Shown here piece by piece: positions 1 to 5,588 of a stretch of 5,588 nucleotides of DNA; the first letter of the stretch is position 1, and each line of letters opens with the position of its first letter. Under the pieces are notes generated by a model that was not told where the DNA came from, made no database searches, and worked only from the letters and a program-made list of their open reading frames with translations. The translations under genes were made by a program, and so were the position numbers. Source of the stretch: Lachnospiraceae bacterium (GTDB lineage Bacteria > Bacillota > Clostridia > Lachnospirales > Lachnospiraceae); NCBI GenBank assembly GCA_014804225.1, contig JAAVAF010000067.1:1-5588 (forward strand), in the 5' to 3' direction.

Positions 1-200
1 GAAGTTAAAAAAATGACAATCTCCTCTTCACCGATTGCATTTATCGCCGTGTTGATTGCCAATGCGTTATAAGGTAAGCCCAGTATATCAAGATAATCTT
101 TAATCTCCGATACGCTTGGCATCACTCCTCCGCCCAATGGGGGCGATAAGATAAGGTTTACACCTTGTTCATTCACCTGTATTTGAAAACATCCGTTCAT
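1..200 (-). CDS. FapA-like (DUF342) protein, N-terminal part, runs off the left edge
   Basis: Only the first 66 codons lie in the window. The translation begins MNGCFQIQVNEQGV and then carries L-S-P-P-L-G-G-G (residues 18-25) followed by a helix-like stretch (PSVSEIKDYLDILGLPYNAL). A hydrophobic-PP-x-GGG turn followed by a predicted helix, ending in 'Gly-x-x-Tyr', is typical of the FapA N-terminal region of DUF342 proteins. These are long cytoplasmic proteins with a beta-helix-like core, and their biochemical role is poorly defined. The ATG at 198-200 has GAGGA (205-209) just upstream at a short 4-base spacing. An in-frame GTG at 219-221 lacks a good site, and a stop lies at 231-233. The gene follows the sigma factor after 67 bases with no terminator seen, so it is probably the next operon gene. 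From general knowledge, DUF342 genes are often found near flagellar operons in clostridia. The family call rests on the N-terminus only. Confidence 0.72.
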   Translation of the reverse strand, partial: MNGCFQIQVNEQGVNLILSPPLGGGVMPSVSEIKDYLDILGLPYNALAINTAINAIGEEEIVIFLT

Positions 201-267
201 GTTATCCTCATTCTTTCTCACTTCACAAATTTACGAACCAAGACCTTTATATTTTTCAATTACACTT

Positions 268-1032
268 CTATTGATTTAATATCCCGATATAGTTCCCCAT
301 CTTTGTTTTCATTTTCTGCAAAGCCTTTGTGTGCAACTGTGAAACTCTCGATTCCGACACCTCTAACACACGGCTTATTTCTTTCAATGTAAGCTCCTCA
401 TAATAATAAAGAAGAATCACTTTCTTTTCTTTCTCTGTAAGAAGCTCCAACGATTTTTCAAGCATCTCCTTGAGCTCGCTTCGTTCAATCACACCCTCCG
501 GTGTATCGAATCCGGAACTCATACCCTTATCTGCTGAAATATCATTTCCCTGTTCCAAATATTCATTCAGCGAAATCATGTTATCGGCTTTCACTTGATT
601 CTGCCAATCTAAAAATTCATCTTCGCTGATTCCGATATAAGCAGCCAGTTCTGCATCTGTTGCTGCCCTTCCGTTCTTCTGTTCCAAGTCCTTTATTGCG
701 ATATCTATCTGCTTCTGACGCTGTCTGATTGTTCGCGGTATCCAATCCATTTTTCTAATCTGATCCAGTATTGCACCGCGAATACGAAGGCTTGCGTAAG
801 TTTCAAACTTGACCTCCTTGCCCATATCAAACTTATCAATGGCATCAATCAGACCAAATATTCCATAGCTCACCAAATCCTCATATTCCACATTATAGCC
901 AAGATACATACTAAGGCGCCCCGCTACGACCTTTACCAATGGCGCATATTCAAGAATGAGTTTCTCGCGCAAATCTGCTGTTTTTCCTTTGGCGTAATCC
1001 TCCCATAGCTTTTTACGTGCTGTATCATTCAT
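268..1032 (-). CDS. fliA: Flagellar/motility RNA polymerase sigma factor (sigma-28; FliA/SigD/WhiG family)
   Basis: This 254-residue protein directs RNA polymerase to late flagellar and chemotaxis promoters, and its length matches that of Bacillus SigD. Region 2 spans about residues 22-97: LILEYAPLVKVVAGRL, then EDLVSYGIFGLIDAIDKFD, then the promoter-opening and -10 recognition segment KFETYASLRIRGAILDQIRK. The signature D-W-I-P-R-T-I-R-Q follows at 96-104. Region 3 covers about 105-175. Region 4 is about 193-245, with a helix-turn-helix at about 215-238 (LTLKEISRVLEVSESRVSQL) that reads the -35 element. There is no region 1.1, as expected for group 3 sigma factors. The start has a GGGGGT site 5 bases upstream. 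The gene lies 32 bases after a small membrane protein gene, with no promoter or terminator of its own visible, so its level probably depends on read-through of the che genes. Its anti-sigma factor FlgM is not in the window. The sigma-28 identity is clear; sigD would be the Bacillus-style name. Confidence 0.96.
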   Translation of the reverse strand: MNDTARKKLWEDYAKGKTADLREKLILEYAPLVKVVAGRLSMYLGYNVEYEDLVSYGIFGLIDAIDKFDMGKEVKFETYASLRIRGAILDQIRKMDWIPRTIRQRQKQIDIAIKDLEQKNGRAATDAELAAYIGISEDEFLDWQNQVKADNMISLNEYLEQGNDISADKGMSSGFDTPEGVIERSELKEMLEKSLELLTEKEKKVILLYYYEELTLKEISRVLEVSESRVSQLHTKALQKMKTKMGNYIGILNQ

Positions 1033-1037
1033 GTCAT

Positions 1038-1043
1038 ACCCCC
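1038..1043 (-). promoter_or_regulatory. Ribosome binding site of the sigma factor gene (GGGGGT)
   Basis: The minus strand reads GGGGGT, then five bases, then the ATG at 1030-1032. It differs from the ideal GGAGGT by one A-to-G change, which still pairs with 16S rRNA as a G-U wobble. It supports the ATG at 1032 as the start. The same hexamer precedes cheA. Confidence 0.7.
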
Positions 1044-1064
1044 GTTATACGATTGTTGCCTTAA

Positions 1065-1523
1065 CTAATTTTCATCGGTAAATTCTTCCTCCGAAGCATA
1101 GGAATCCGTATCCGTTTCCTCATATTCACCAAGTTCTTCCTCGGAATAGCCCTCCTCATCAGAGTAGCCTTCACTCTCCTCAGACATAAAACCATCCACG
1201 CTCAACTGCTCCTCTGAAAGTTCTTCGCTCATATTCGCATCTTCACTGCCTGTAACATTCACCACATTTCCAGAAATCTCTTCACCATTCATAAGCGCCT
1301 CTAATAATTCATGATCGATATTCGCCACTGGTATAACACGAGGTCTGACAGATGCATAAAGATATCTTGCAATATCGCCTATTATGTAAAAAATTATCAA
1401 TACAATTAGTAAAGTCCAAAGCATCGTATTTAAGTCAAAACCTCTCACATACATAATAATTGATGCTATCGTTCCCGCGGTAAGCATCAAAAACGGTGTG
1501 ATAAGCGGTGTCTTATTTCCCAT
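1065..1523 (-). CDS. Unrecognised small membrane protein with long acidic C-terminal tail
   Basis: I do not recognise this 152-residue protein. Two hydrophobic segments are visible, about residues 6-26 and 33-49, separated by a short loop containing R27 and D30. Basic residues R53, R60 and R62 follow the second segment; by the positive-inside rule both ends would face the cytoplasm as a hairpin. A short possibly helical stretch follows (IDHELLEALMNGEEI, 69-83). From residue 63 to the end there is no Lys or Arg. Residues 93-152 contain 26 Asp/Glu, with Ser-Glu-Glu occurring five times (99, 103, 114, 127, 144) and a tandem GYSDEE/GYSEEE at 119-130. The tail is probably disordered. The start is well supported: AGAGGGG (1531-1537) lies 7 bases before the ATG. 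It sits 27 bases after cheD and 32 bases before the sigma gene, so it should be co-expressed with both. In B. subtilis cheD is followed directly by sigD, and the membrane protein SwrB comes after sigD, so this is not in the SwrB position. No function is assigned. It is very likely a real gene because the ribosome binding site and operon spacing are good. Confidence 0.85.
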   Translation of the reverse strand: MGNKTPLITPFLMLTAGTIASIIMYVRGFDLNTMLWTLLIVLIIFYIIGDIARYLYASVRPRVIPVANIDHELLEALMNGEEISGNVVNVTGSEDANMSEELSEEQLSVDGFMSEESEGYSDEEGYSEEELGEYEETDTDSYASEEEFTDEN

Positions 1524-1550
1524 TTTGTATCCCCTCTGTCTTTAAACCTT

Positions 1551-2036
1551 TTAAATCTTCTTTTCCGGCTTTCCTGCTGAACGAATAATCAACTCACCCG
1601 TTTCGGGATAATATATGATCGTACGTCCATAATTCAGACCTGTATCCTGCGCTTTTAAAGGTATTCCAAGTTCCCGAAGCTTTTTAATACTTGCTTCTAC
1701 ATTACGCTCACCTACGCGCACCATATCTGACTTGTTTTGAAAAGCAAACATCTGCGCGCCACCCGCAATTTTTGCTTCAAAGCGCGCCTTTTTGCCTCCC
1801 ATCGCCACTAACTGTTTTACCAAATCTTCAATTCCTGTATCTGCAAACTTGAATCTGTTTGAATTATTTTCTATCTGTGTGCTGTCCGGCAGCATGGCAT
1901 GCGCCAAACCACCAATCTTGGCTATCGGATCTCTTATACATATTCCCACACATGAACCAAGTCCCAGTGTCGTAATCCCATCGGGACTCTTGCACACATT
2001 CAAGTCAGCCATTCCCACTTTTACTATATTCGCCAT
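1551..2036 (-). CDS. cheD: CheD, chemoreceptor glutamine deamidase
   Basis: CheD hydrolyses selected glutamine side chains of chemoreceptors to glutamate and binds CheC, which links deamidation to CheY-P levels. The protein starts MANIVKVGMADLNV, the usual CheD opening. Counting from this Met, the catalytic set is visible: Cys29 in GLGSCVG, His46 in LAHAMLP and Thr23 in GITTLG. The Cys-to-His distance (17) and Thr-to-Cys distance (6) equal those of Thermotoga CheD (Thr21, Cys27, His44). The C-terminal half has IAGGAQMF, RNVEASIKKLRELGIPL and DTGLNYGRTI, all family-typical. Length is 161 residues. An ATG five codons upstream (2049-2051) would give 166 residues, the length of B. subtilis CheD. 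I prefer 2036 because TGAGG lies 9 bases before it, while the AAAGGA near the upper ATG touches that codon directly. The gene lies downstream of cheC, the usual Firmicutes order. The function is secure; the exact start is not. Confidence 0.95.
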   Translation of the reverse strand: MANIVKVGMADLNVCKSPDGITTLGLGSCVGICIRDPIAKIGGLAHAMLPDSTQIENNSNRFKFADTGIEDLVKQLVAMGGKKARFEAKIAGGAQMFAFQNKSDMVRVGERNVEASIKKLRELGIPLKAQDTGLNYGRTIIYYPETGELIIRSAGKPEKKI

Positions 2037-2045
2037 GACTGCATG

Positions 2046-2050
2046 CCTCA
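2046..2050 (-). promoter_or_regulatory. Candidate ribosome binding site deciding the cheD start (TGAGG)
   Basis: The minus strand reads AAAGGA (2052-2057), then ATGAGG, then nine bases, then a second ATG (2034-2036). The AAAGGA has zero spacing to the first ATG, which is too close for normal initiation. TGAGG overlaps that first ATG and stands 9 bases before the second. This favours the shorter CheD, though both starts remain possible. Confidence 0.5.
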
Positions 2051-2082
2051 TTCCTTTGCTTTTTACTTAAACATGTATATCA

Positions 2083-2703
2083 TCATAAAGTAATTCCAAG
2101 TGCGTTAAGCATCTTCGAGTAAGATTCTAAATCCGGCATCAATATGAAATACCCATTCAAATCCACATCATCCGTAAATACGGTCTGTATCAACAAGATC
2201 TGGTCCCCTATAATTCCAAACTCAATTGCTGGAACACTTAAAATTGCGTTCAGCATATCGATACTTATGTCGGGCACCGACGGCAATATTTTCAAGTTTG
2301 TCATCGTTGCAATTGAATTCAAATATGAACCGGTGATAATATTCCCGATTTCCTTCATCGCGGAAAGTTCCATTTCGCTGAACTCTCCCTCCGAAGGCGG
2401 CATTCCCATCAACCTTGACACAAGATCCCGTCCTGCATGTTGCTCGAGCACAAACATAATGCTTCCTGTAATGTCACCTTCAACGGCAAGATAGATACCC
2501 ACCACCATCTGCTCTTCACCGCCCATAGCCGCACCGACATCTTTAAAGTCAAGGAGGCGCACCTGTGGGACTTTCATATCCACTTTTGTCTGAAGCATCT
2601 GCGCAAGTGCTGTTGTAGCATTACCTGCACCGATGTTTCCAAGCTCTTTTAGTACGTCATAGTACTCTGTTGTCACTTTTTGAAAGCTCATATTATTAGC
2701 CAT
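2083..2703 (-). CDS. cheC: CheC, CheY-P phosphatase and CheD partner
   Basis: CheC dephosphorylates CheY-P and, when bound to CheY-P, holds CheD away from receptors; it belongs to the CheC/CheX/FliY family. The 206-residue protein has the two-fold repeat of the family with both active sites intact. The consensus is D/S-x3-E-x2-N-x22-P. Site one is D16, E20, N23, P46 (KELGNIGAGNATTAL). Site two is S114, E118, N121, P144 (KEIGNIITGSYLNSIA). No C-terminal or N-terminal FliY-type switch domain (FliN-like part or CheY-binding peptide) is present, so this is stand-alone CheC; B. subtilis CheC is of similar size. The start is the ATG at 2701-2703, with AGGAAAGG upstream at a rather long 12-base spacing; an internal ATG at 2689-2691 is further away still. 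It lies 35 bases after cheW and upstream of cheD, its binding partner. Confidence 0.96.
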   Translation of the reverse strand: MANNMSFQKVTTEYYDVLKELGNIGAGNATTALAQMLQTKVDMKVPQVRLLDFKDVGAAMGGEEQMVVGIYLAVEGDITGSIMFVLEQHAGRDLVSRLMGMPPSEGEFSEMELSAMKEIGNIITGSYLNSIATMTNLKILPSVPDISIDMLNAILSVPAIEFGIIGDQILLIQTVFTDDVDLNGYFILMPDLESYSKMLNALGITL

Positions 2704-2738
2704 ATCAAAACCAAGCCTTTCCTAAAAATAACCATTCC

Positions 2739-3236
2739 TTACGTTTCCATTACGTCCGCAAGAACGGATGTGATGTCAAGAAGCGAAATCAATCTTCCCT
2801 CCGTTTTTCCGACACCTGAAAGGAAGCGCTCTCTCTCGTCCTTCTCGTATCCCATTCTTTCTACATGCTCCTCATCAAGTGTAACGACCTCTTTCACCTC
2901 GTCTACAAGCACACCGATTGACTCGTGCTGCTCAAGCGTCAGGATAATAATACGTGTTTTCTTTGTAATCTCATCTTCCGCAAGTCCCATCTTCAGCCGA
3001 AGACTAATTGTCGGAATAACCACGCCACGAACATTGATAACGCCCACAATGTAATCCGATACTTTCGGCACTCTCGTTATCTTGGACATTCTAATAATAT
3101 TCGAAATATATTTGATATCAATACCATACTGCTCATCGCCAAGCTGTATTACGATGAACTGTGTTGCATCAAGCTCTACATGACGATTAAGGATCTCGTT
3201 GCGCTTCTGCTCGTCCACTACTTTTACTTCATCCAT
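2739..3236 (-). CDS. cheW: CheW, receptor-kinase coupling protein
   Basis: CheW bridges chemoreceptors and the CheA P5 domain in the cytoplasmic signalling arrays and has no enzymatic activity. The 165-residue protein is a single CheW domain from about residue 24: TQFIVIQLGDEQYGIDI, then ISNIIRMSKITRVPKVSDYIVG, then the hallmark INVRGVVIP (67-75, with Arg70 in the receptor/kinase contact motif). Later come IGVLVDEVKEVV (107-118) and GRLISLLDI (147-155). The first 22 or so residues are a charged segment (MDEVKVVDEQKRNEIL) that precedes the domain; compared with what I recall of B. subtilis CheW this is a slightly longer N-terminus. The next Met lies inside the domain, and AGGG is 7 bases before the ATG, so the start is sound. 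The gene begins 30 bases after cheA ends. Confidence 0.97.
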   Translation of the reverse strand: MDEVKVVDEQKRNEILNRHVELDATQFIVIQLGDEQYGIDIKYISNIIRMSKITRVPKVSDYIVGVINVRGVVIPTISLRLKMGLAEDEITKKTRIIILTLEQHESIGVLVDEVKEVVTLDEEHVERMGYEKDERERFLSGVGKTEGRLISLLDITSVLADVMET

Positions 3237-3266
3237 TTCTATACCCTGCCTTTCCTCTCATTCCGA

Positions 3267-5408
3267 TTAAATTAACGCATTGGTATCCAAGATCAGCGCT
3301 ACGTCACCATTACCTAATATCGTTGCGCCGCTTATCATCTTCGGAACCTTGATATATTTGCCCATCGACTTAATAACTACTTCCTGTTGACCGATAAGCT
3401 CATCTACGACAAGACCCGCCTGCTTATCGCCTTTCTTCACGATAATAACCGTAAGATTCTGGCTCTCGTTCTCTCTTGGTGGAATATCAAGTACTCTGTT
3501 GAGTCTGATAATCGGAATAACGGTACCGCGGATATGTATCACTTCCTTTGCCTGCACAAGCTTAATATCTTCGGGTGACACATCTTCAATCGTCTGGATT
3601 GATCCAAGTGCAATTGCATACTTTTCGTCACCAACAACAACCATCAATGCCTGAATAATTGCAAGGGTAAGCGGAAGTCTGATAATCCATGAAGAACCTT
3701 CTCCAAAACTATTTTTAACTTCTACCTCACCGCTCAAAGATTCAATCTTTGACTTTACAACGTCAAGACCTACACCACGTCCTGATACGTCCGAAACCTT
3801 CTTTGCCGTTGAAAAACTGGGCAGGAACAACAAATCAATAACTTCCTTATCTGTCATTGTTTCTGCTTGCTCCGGTGTAACCGTACCACGCTCTATCGCT
3901 TTTTGTCTTACTGCTTCTACGTTAATTCCGCCGCCGTCATCCCTTACCTCAATCACGACGTTATTTCCATCCTGATAAGCATCAAGGAAAATCGAACCAA
4001 CTTCCGGTTTTCCGTTTGCCACTCTGACATCATTCGGCTCAAGTCCATGGTCGGCAGAATTTCTGAGCATATGCATCAACGGATCACCGATTTCATCAAC
4101 CACGGTACGATCAAGCTCGGTATCCTCACCTGTCATATAAAGCTCCATTTTCTTGTCAAGCTTTTTCGAAAGATCTCTGATCATACGCGGGAACTTCGCT
4201 ACGACGCTTTCAATTGGCACCATTCGAACCTTCATAACAGACTCATGGAGATTCGTGGTAACGCTTTCGAGGTACTCTATCTGCTCATTTACAGCATTCT
4301 TGTCGCCTTTACCCTCCGCATCCGTTGCCGCGACAAGAGAGTTCTTTGCAATAATCAGCTCACTGACAAGGTTCATCAAATTGTCAAGCTTTTCGATGTC
4401 CACACGAACCGTTCTATTCACAACAGGCTTTGCCGTTCCTTTAGAAGCTGCCGCTGGCGCTGCCGGTTTATTATTACCAGAAGCTGCCGCTGATGCTGTT
4501 GGCTGTGGAACTGATGAAGCGGTGACTGGCTTTGTTTCCTGTTCTGTCTTTTCCTCTTCTTTTTCTTCCGCTGCCGTACTCTGTTCTGATGTCTTCGCTG
4601 CCGGCAAAACATATTCCGCACAGTACACTTCATCAATTTCCGACACACTCTTAACCGCTGCCATCACTTCGTCCATCGGGCTTTCCGATATAAAGATCAA
4701 ACTGAATGTCAATTCGAACTTCTCATCCTCAATGTCCTGTGCTGTCGGATTTGAAACAATCACCTCACCAAGTCTGTCAAGTGCTTTAAACACAAGAAAT
4801 GCTCTTGCTGCTTTTAAAAGACACGCTTCCTCCACATAAACAGTGATGCCGTACACCTTAAGTGCCTCATTCGTTGCCTTCTCAATCAGCATTCTCTCGG
4901 TATCGGAAATTTTAATTTCCTGCCATTTTGCCTGTTTTGCATTCTCACCGTCCGCTGCCCCAGCCGCCTGATTCTCTGACGCCTGACCTTCCGATGCTGC
5001 GCTGTCTAGCGGTTTAATCTCGCCATTGTTCTTTAAAATGCTGTTTAACGCATCAATCAGATTCTGATTGTCGTTTGTACCTTCCTCTGTTGTCTGTTGA
5101 ATATTATCAACATATTCCTCCAGTGCATCAAGTGATTTGAAAAGAATATCAATCATTCCCGGCTGTACTTTGAAAGTACCGTTTCGAACCTCCGAGAAAA
5201 CATTCTCCATGTCATGCGTCAGAGTCTGCATTCTCTTATATCCCATGGTTCCTGCCATACCTTTCAGGGAATGAGCAGCTCTGAATATCTCATTAATGGT
5301 ATCCATATTTTCCGGATTCTGTTCCAAATCCATTATTTGGTCGCTTAAATTTTGTAAGTGTTCCTTTGACTCATCAAGGAAAATATCAAGATATTGACTT
5401 GTATCCAT
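3267..5408 (-). CDS. cheA: CheA, chemotaxis sensor histidine kinase
   Basis: CheA autophosphorylates in response to receptors and passes phosphate to CheY and CheB. All five domains are seen in this 713-residue protein. P1 (HPt) is about 1-105, with the phosphorylated His46 in FRAAHSLKGMAG. After a linker, P2 (CheY/CheB docking) is about 162-267. A long Ala/Pro/Glu/Thr-rich linker fills about 268-329. P3 (dimerisation) is about 331-395, with VDIEKLDNLMNLVSELI. P4 (ATP-binding kinase) is about 396-585: N-box with Asn450 (HMLRNSADHGLEP), G1 box 490-494 (DDGGG), F-box FLPSFSTA (528-535) and G2 box GRGVG (543-547). P5 (CheW-like) is about 586-713, with HIRGTVIPIIRL (625-636). No key residue is missing. 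B. subtilis CheA is 672 residues; the extra length here lies plausibly in the linkers. The ATG abuts the cheB stop codon, and the ribosome binding site lies inside the end of cheB, so translation is probably coupled. Confidence 0.98.
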   Translation of the reverse strand: MDTSQYLDIFLDESKEHLQNLSDQIMDLEQNPENMDTINEIFRAAHSLKGMAGTMGYKRMQTLTHDMENVFSEVRNGTFKVQPGMIDILFKSLDALEEYVDNIQQTTEEGTNDNQNLIDALNSILKNNGEIKPLDSAASEGQASENQAAGAADGENAKQAKWQEIKISDTERMLIEKATNEALKVYGITVYVEEACLLKAARAFLVFKALDRLGEVIVSNPTAQDIEDEKFELTFSLIFISESPMDEVMAAVKSVSEIDEVYCAEYVLPAAKTSEQSTAAEEKEEEKTEQETKPVTASSVPQPTASAAASGNNKPAAPAAASKGTAKPVVNRTVRVDIEKLDNLMNLVSELIIAKNSLVAATDAEGKGDKNAVNEQIEYLESVTTNLHESVMKVRMVPIESVVAKFPRMIRDLSKKLDKKMELYMTGEDTELDRTVVDEIGDPLMHMLRNSADHGLEPNDVRVANGKPEVGSIFLDAYQDGNNVVIEVRDDGGGINVEAVRQKAIERGTVTPEQAETMTDKEVIDLLFLPSFSTAKKVSDVSGRGVGLDVVKSKIESLSGEVEVKNSFGEGSSWIIRLPLTLAIIQALMVVVGDEKYAIALGSIQTIEDVSPEDIKLVQAKEVIHIRGTVIPIIRLNRVLDIPPRENESQNLTVIIVKKGDKQAGLVVDELIGQQEVVIKSMGKYIKVPKMISGATILGNGDVALILDTNALI
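4443..4492 (-). repeat. 14-base direct repeat in the Ala-rich linker of cheA
   Basis: On the plus strand AGAAGCTGCCGCTG occurs at 4443-4456 and again at 4479-4492, exactly 36 bases (12 codons) apart. It encodes the two Ala-Ala-Ala-Ser runs of CheA at about residues 307-310 and 319-322. It lies in the flexible P2-P3 linker, where length variation is tolerated. It may be a trace of local duplication or only low-complexity codon use. Confidence 0.6.
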
Positions 5409-5588
5409 TTACTTGACCCCCACGTTCATTATAATTTCCTGTGCCACATCATCTAAAGGTACGATCTGGTTGACCAGACCCGCAGCCGCAATTGACTTTG
5501 GCATACCGTAAACGGTTGATGTCGCCTCATCTTGTGCGATGACGTGTATTTTTTTTGCAGTTTCCAGATCCACAATTCCTTTTGTTCC
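5409..5588 (-). CDS. cheB: CheB, receptor methylesterase, C-terminal 59 residues only
   Basis: The frame is open from the right edge of the window to the TAA at 5409-5411. The translation includes KKIHVIAQDEATSTVYGMPK and continues SIAAAGLVNQIVPLDDVAQEI. The 'AQDEATS-V-GMP--A---G-V--V-PL' pattern is the C-terminal end of the CheB methylesterase domain, as in enteric CheB (TIAQNEASCVVFGMP). CheB is a response regulator whose phosphorylation by CheA activates removal of methyl groups from receptor glutamates. The receiver domain and the catalytic Ser, His and Asp lie beyond the window, so their state cannot be judged. The stop codon abuts the cheA start as TAAATG, the closest junction in the window. 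Confidence 0.93.
   Translation of the reverse strand, partial: GTKGIVDLETAKKIHVIAQDEATSTVYGMPKSIAAAGLVNQIVPLDDVAQEIIMNVGVK
5416..5421 (-). promoter_or_regulatory. Ribosome binding site of cheA inside the end of cheB (GGGGGT)
   Basis: The minus strand reads GGGGGT, seven bases, then the cheA ATG at 5406-5408. These bases also encode the end of CheB (GTG GGG GTC AAG TAA). Ribosomes ending cheB would be placed over the cheA start, consistent with coupled translation and a fixed ratio of the two proteins. The hexamer is the same G-U wobble variant of GGAGGT seen before the sigma gene. Confidence 0.7.

Noticed and set aside
201..267. The 67-base gap, the longest in the window, checked for a promoter or terminator.
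   Set aside because: TTGAAA occurs on the minus strand, but the hexamer 17 bases on (TCGTAA) is a poor -10. No GC-rich hairpin with a T-run is present.
165..392. Plus-strand open frame of 75 codons spanning the gap between the sigma gene and the FapA-like gene.
   Set aside because: It is antisense to the 5' end of one gene and the 3' end of the other, and shows no recognised domain.
581..588. Exact sigma-28 -10 consensus GCCGATAA on the minus strand inside the sigma-28 gene itself.
   Set aside because: No TAAA-type -35 element at about 15 bases upstream (TTGG is there instead). The bases encode Ala149-Asp150-Asn151, so chance is the simpler explanation.
610..638. Plus-strand TAAA followed by CCGATAT, resembling a SigD promoter antisense to the sigma gene.
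   Set aside because: The spacing is 18 bases rather than the usual 14-16, and no plausible gene follows on the plus strand.
4418..4648. Minus-strand open frame of 76 codons, rich in Gln, Arg and Lys, within cheA.
   Set aside because: It is an out-of-frame reading of the Ala/Glu-rich CheA linker and its composition follows from that low-complexity DNA.
3867..4839. Two long open frames on the plus strand (3867-4493, 208 residues; 4153-4839, 228 residues) opposite cheA.
   Set aside because: They overlap each other and lie wholly antisense to conserved CheA domains. Their translations show no recognisable domain, so they are shadow frames.

Overview
The window is a block of bacterial chemotaxis and motility genes, all read on the minus strand. 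Reading right to left, the genes are cheB (3' end only), cheA, cheW, cheC, cheD, a small unrecognised membrane protein gene, the flagellar sigma factor gene fliA (sigD), and the 5' end of a FapA-like (DUF342) gene. This is the distal end of a fla/che operon of the Gram-positive type. The CheC/CheD pair, a 254-residue SigD-type sigma factor directly after che genes, and purine-rich Shine-Dalgarno sites point to Firmicutes. The extra small gene between cheD and the sigma gene and the DUF342 gene behind it suggest a motile clostridium, most likely Lachnospiraceae; this placement is inference from gene order and protein style.

Layout by position. Bases 5409-5588 hold the last 59 codons of cheB, whose TAA abuts the cheA ATG with no gap. 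Bases 3267-5408 hold the complete CheA kinase (P1 to P5). CheW is at 2739-3236, CheC at 2083-2703 and CheD at 1551-2036 (or 2051). The acidic two-helix membrane protein is at 1065-1523, the sigma factor at 268-1032 and the FapA-like start at 1-200. The gaps are 0 to 46 bases, apart from 67 bases before the FapA-like gene. No gap holds a hairpin terminator or a convincing promoter, so one transcript probably crosses the whole window. No stretch over 300 bases lacks a gene, and I see no RNA genes, mobile elements or CRISPR arrays.

How the genes work together. Chemoreceptors are coupled by CheW to the histidine kinase CheA, which phosphorylates CheY and CheB. CheB removes receptor methyl groups. 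CheD deamidates receptor glutamines, and CheC is a CheY-P phosphatase that also binds CheD, forming the adaptation circuit known from Bacillus subtilis and Thermotoga. The sigma factor drives late flagellar and chemotaxis genes, so placing it last ties late gene expression to transcription of the whole operon. All key catalytic residues that fall inside the window are intact.

I did not find a clearly undescribed system. The best candidate for new biology is the 152-residue membrane protein at 1065-1523, whose 90-residue C-terminal part has no lysine or arginine and ends in a strongly acidic, Ser-Glu-Glu-rich tail.
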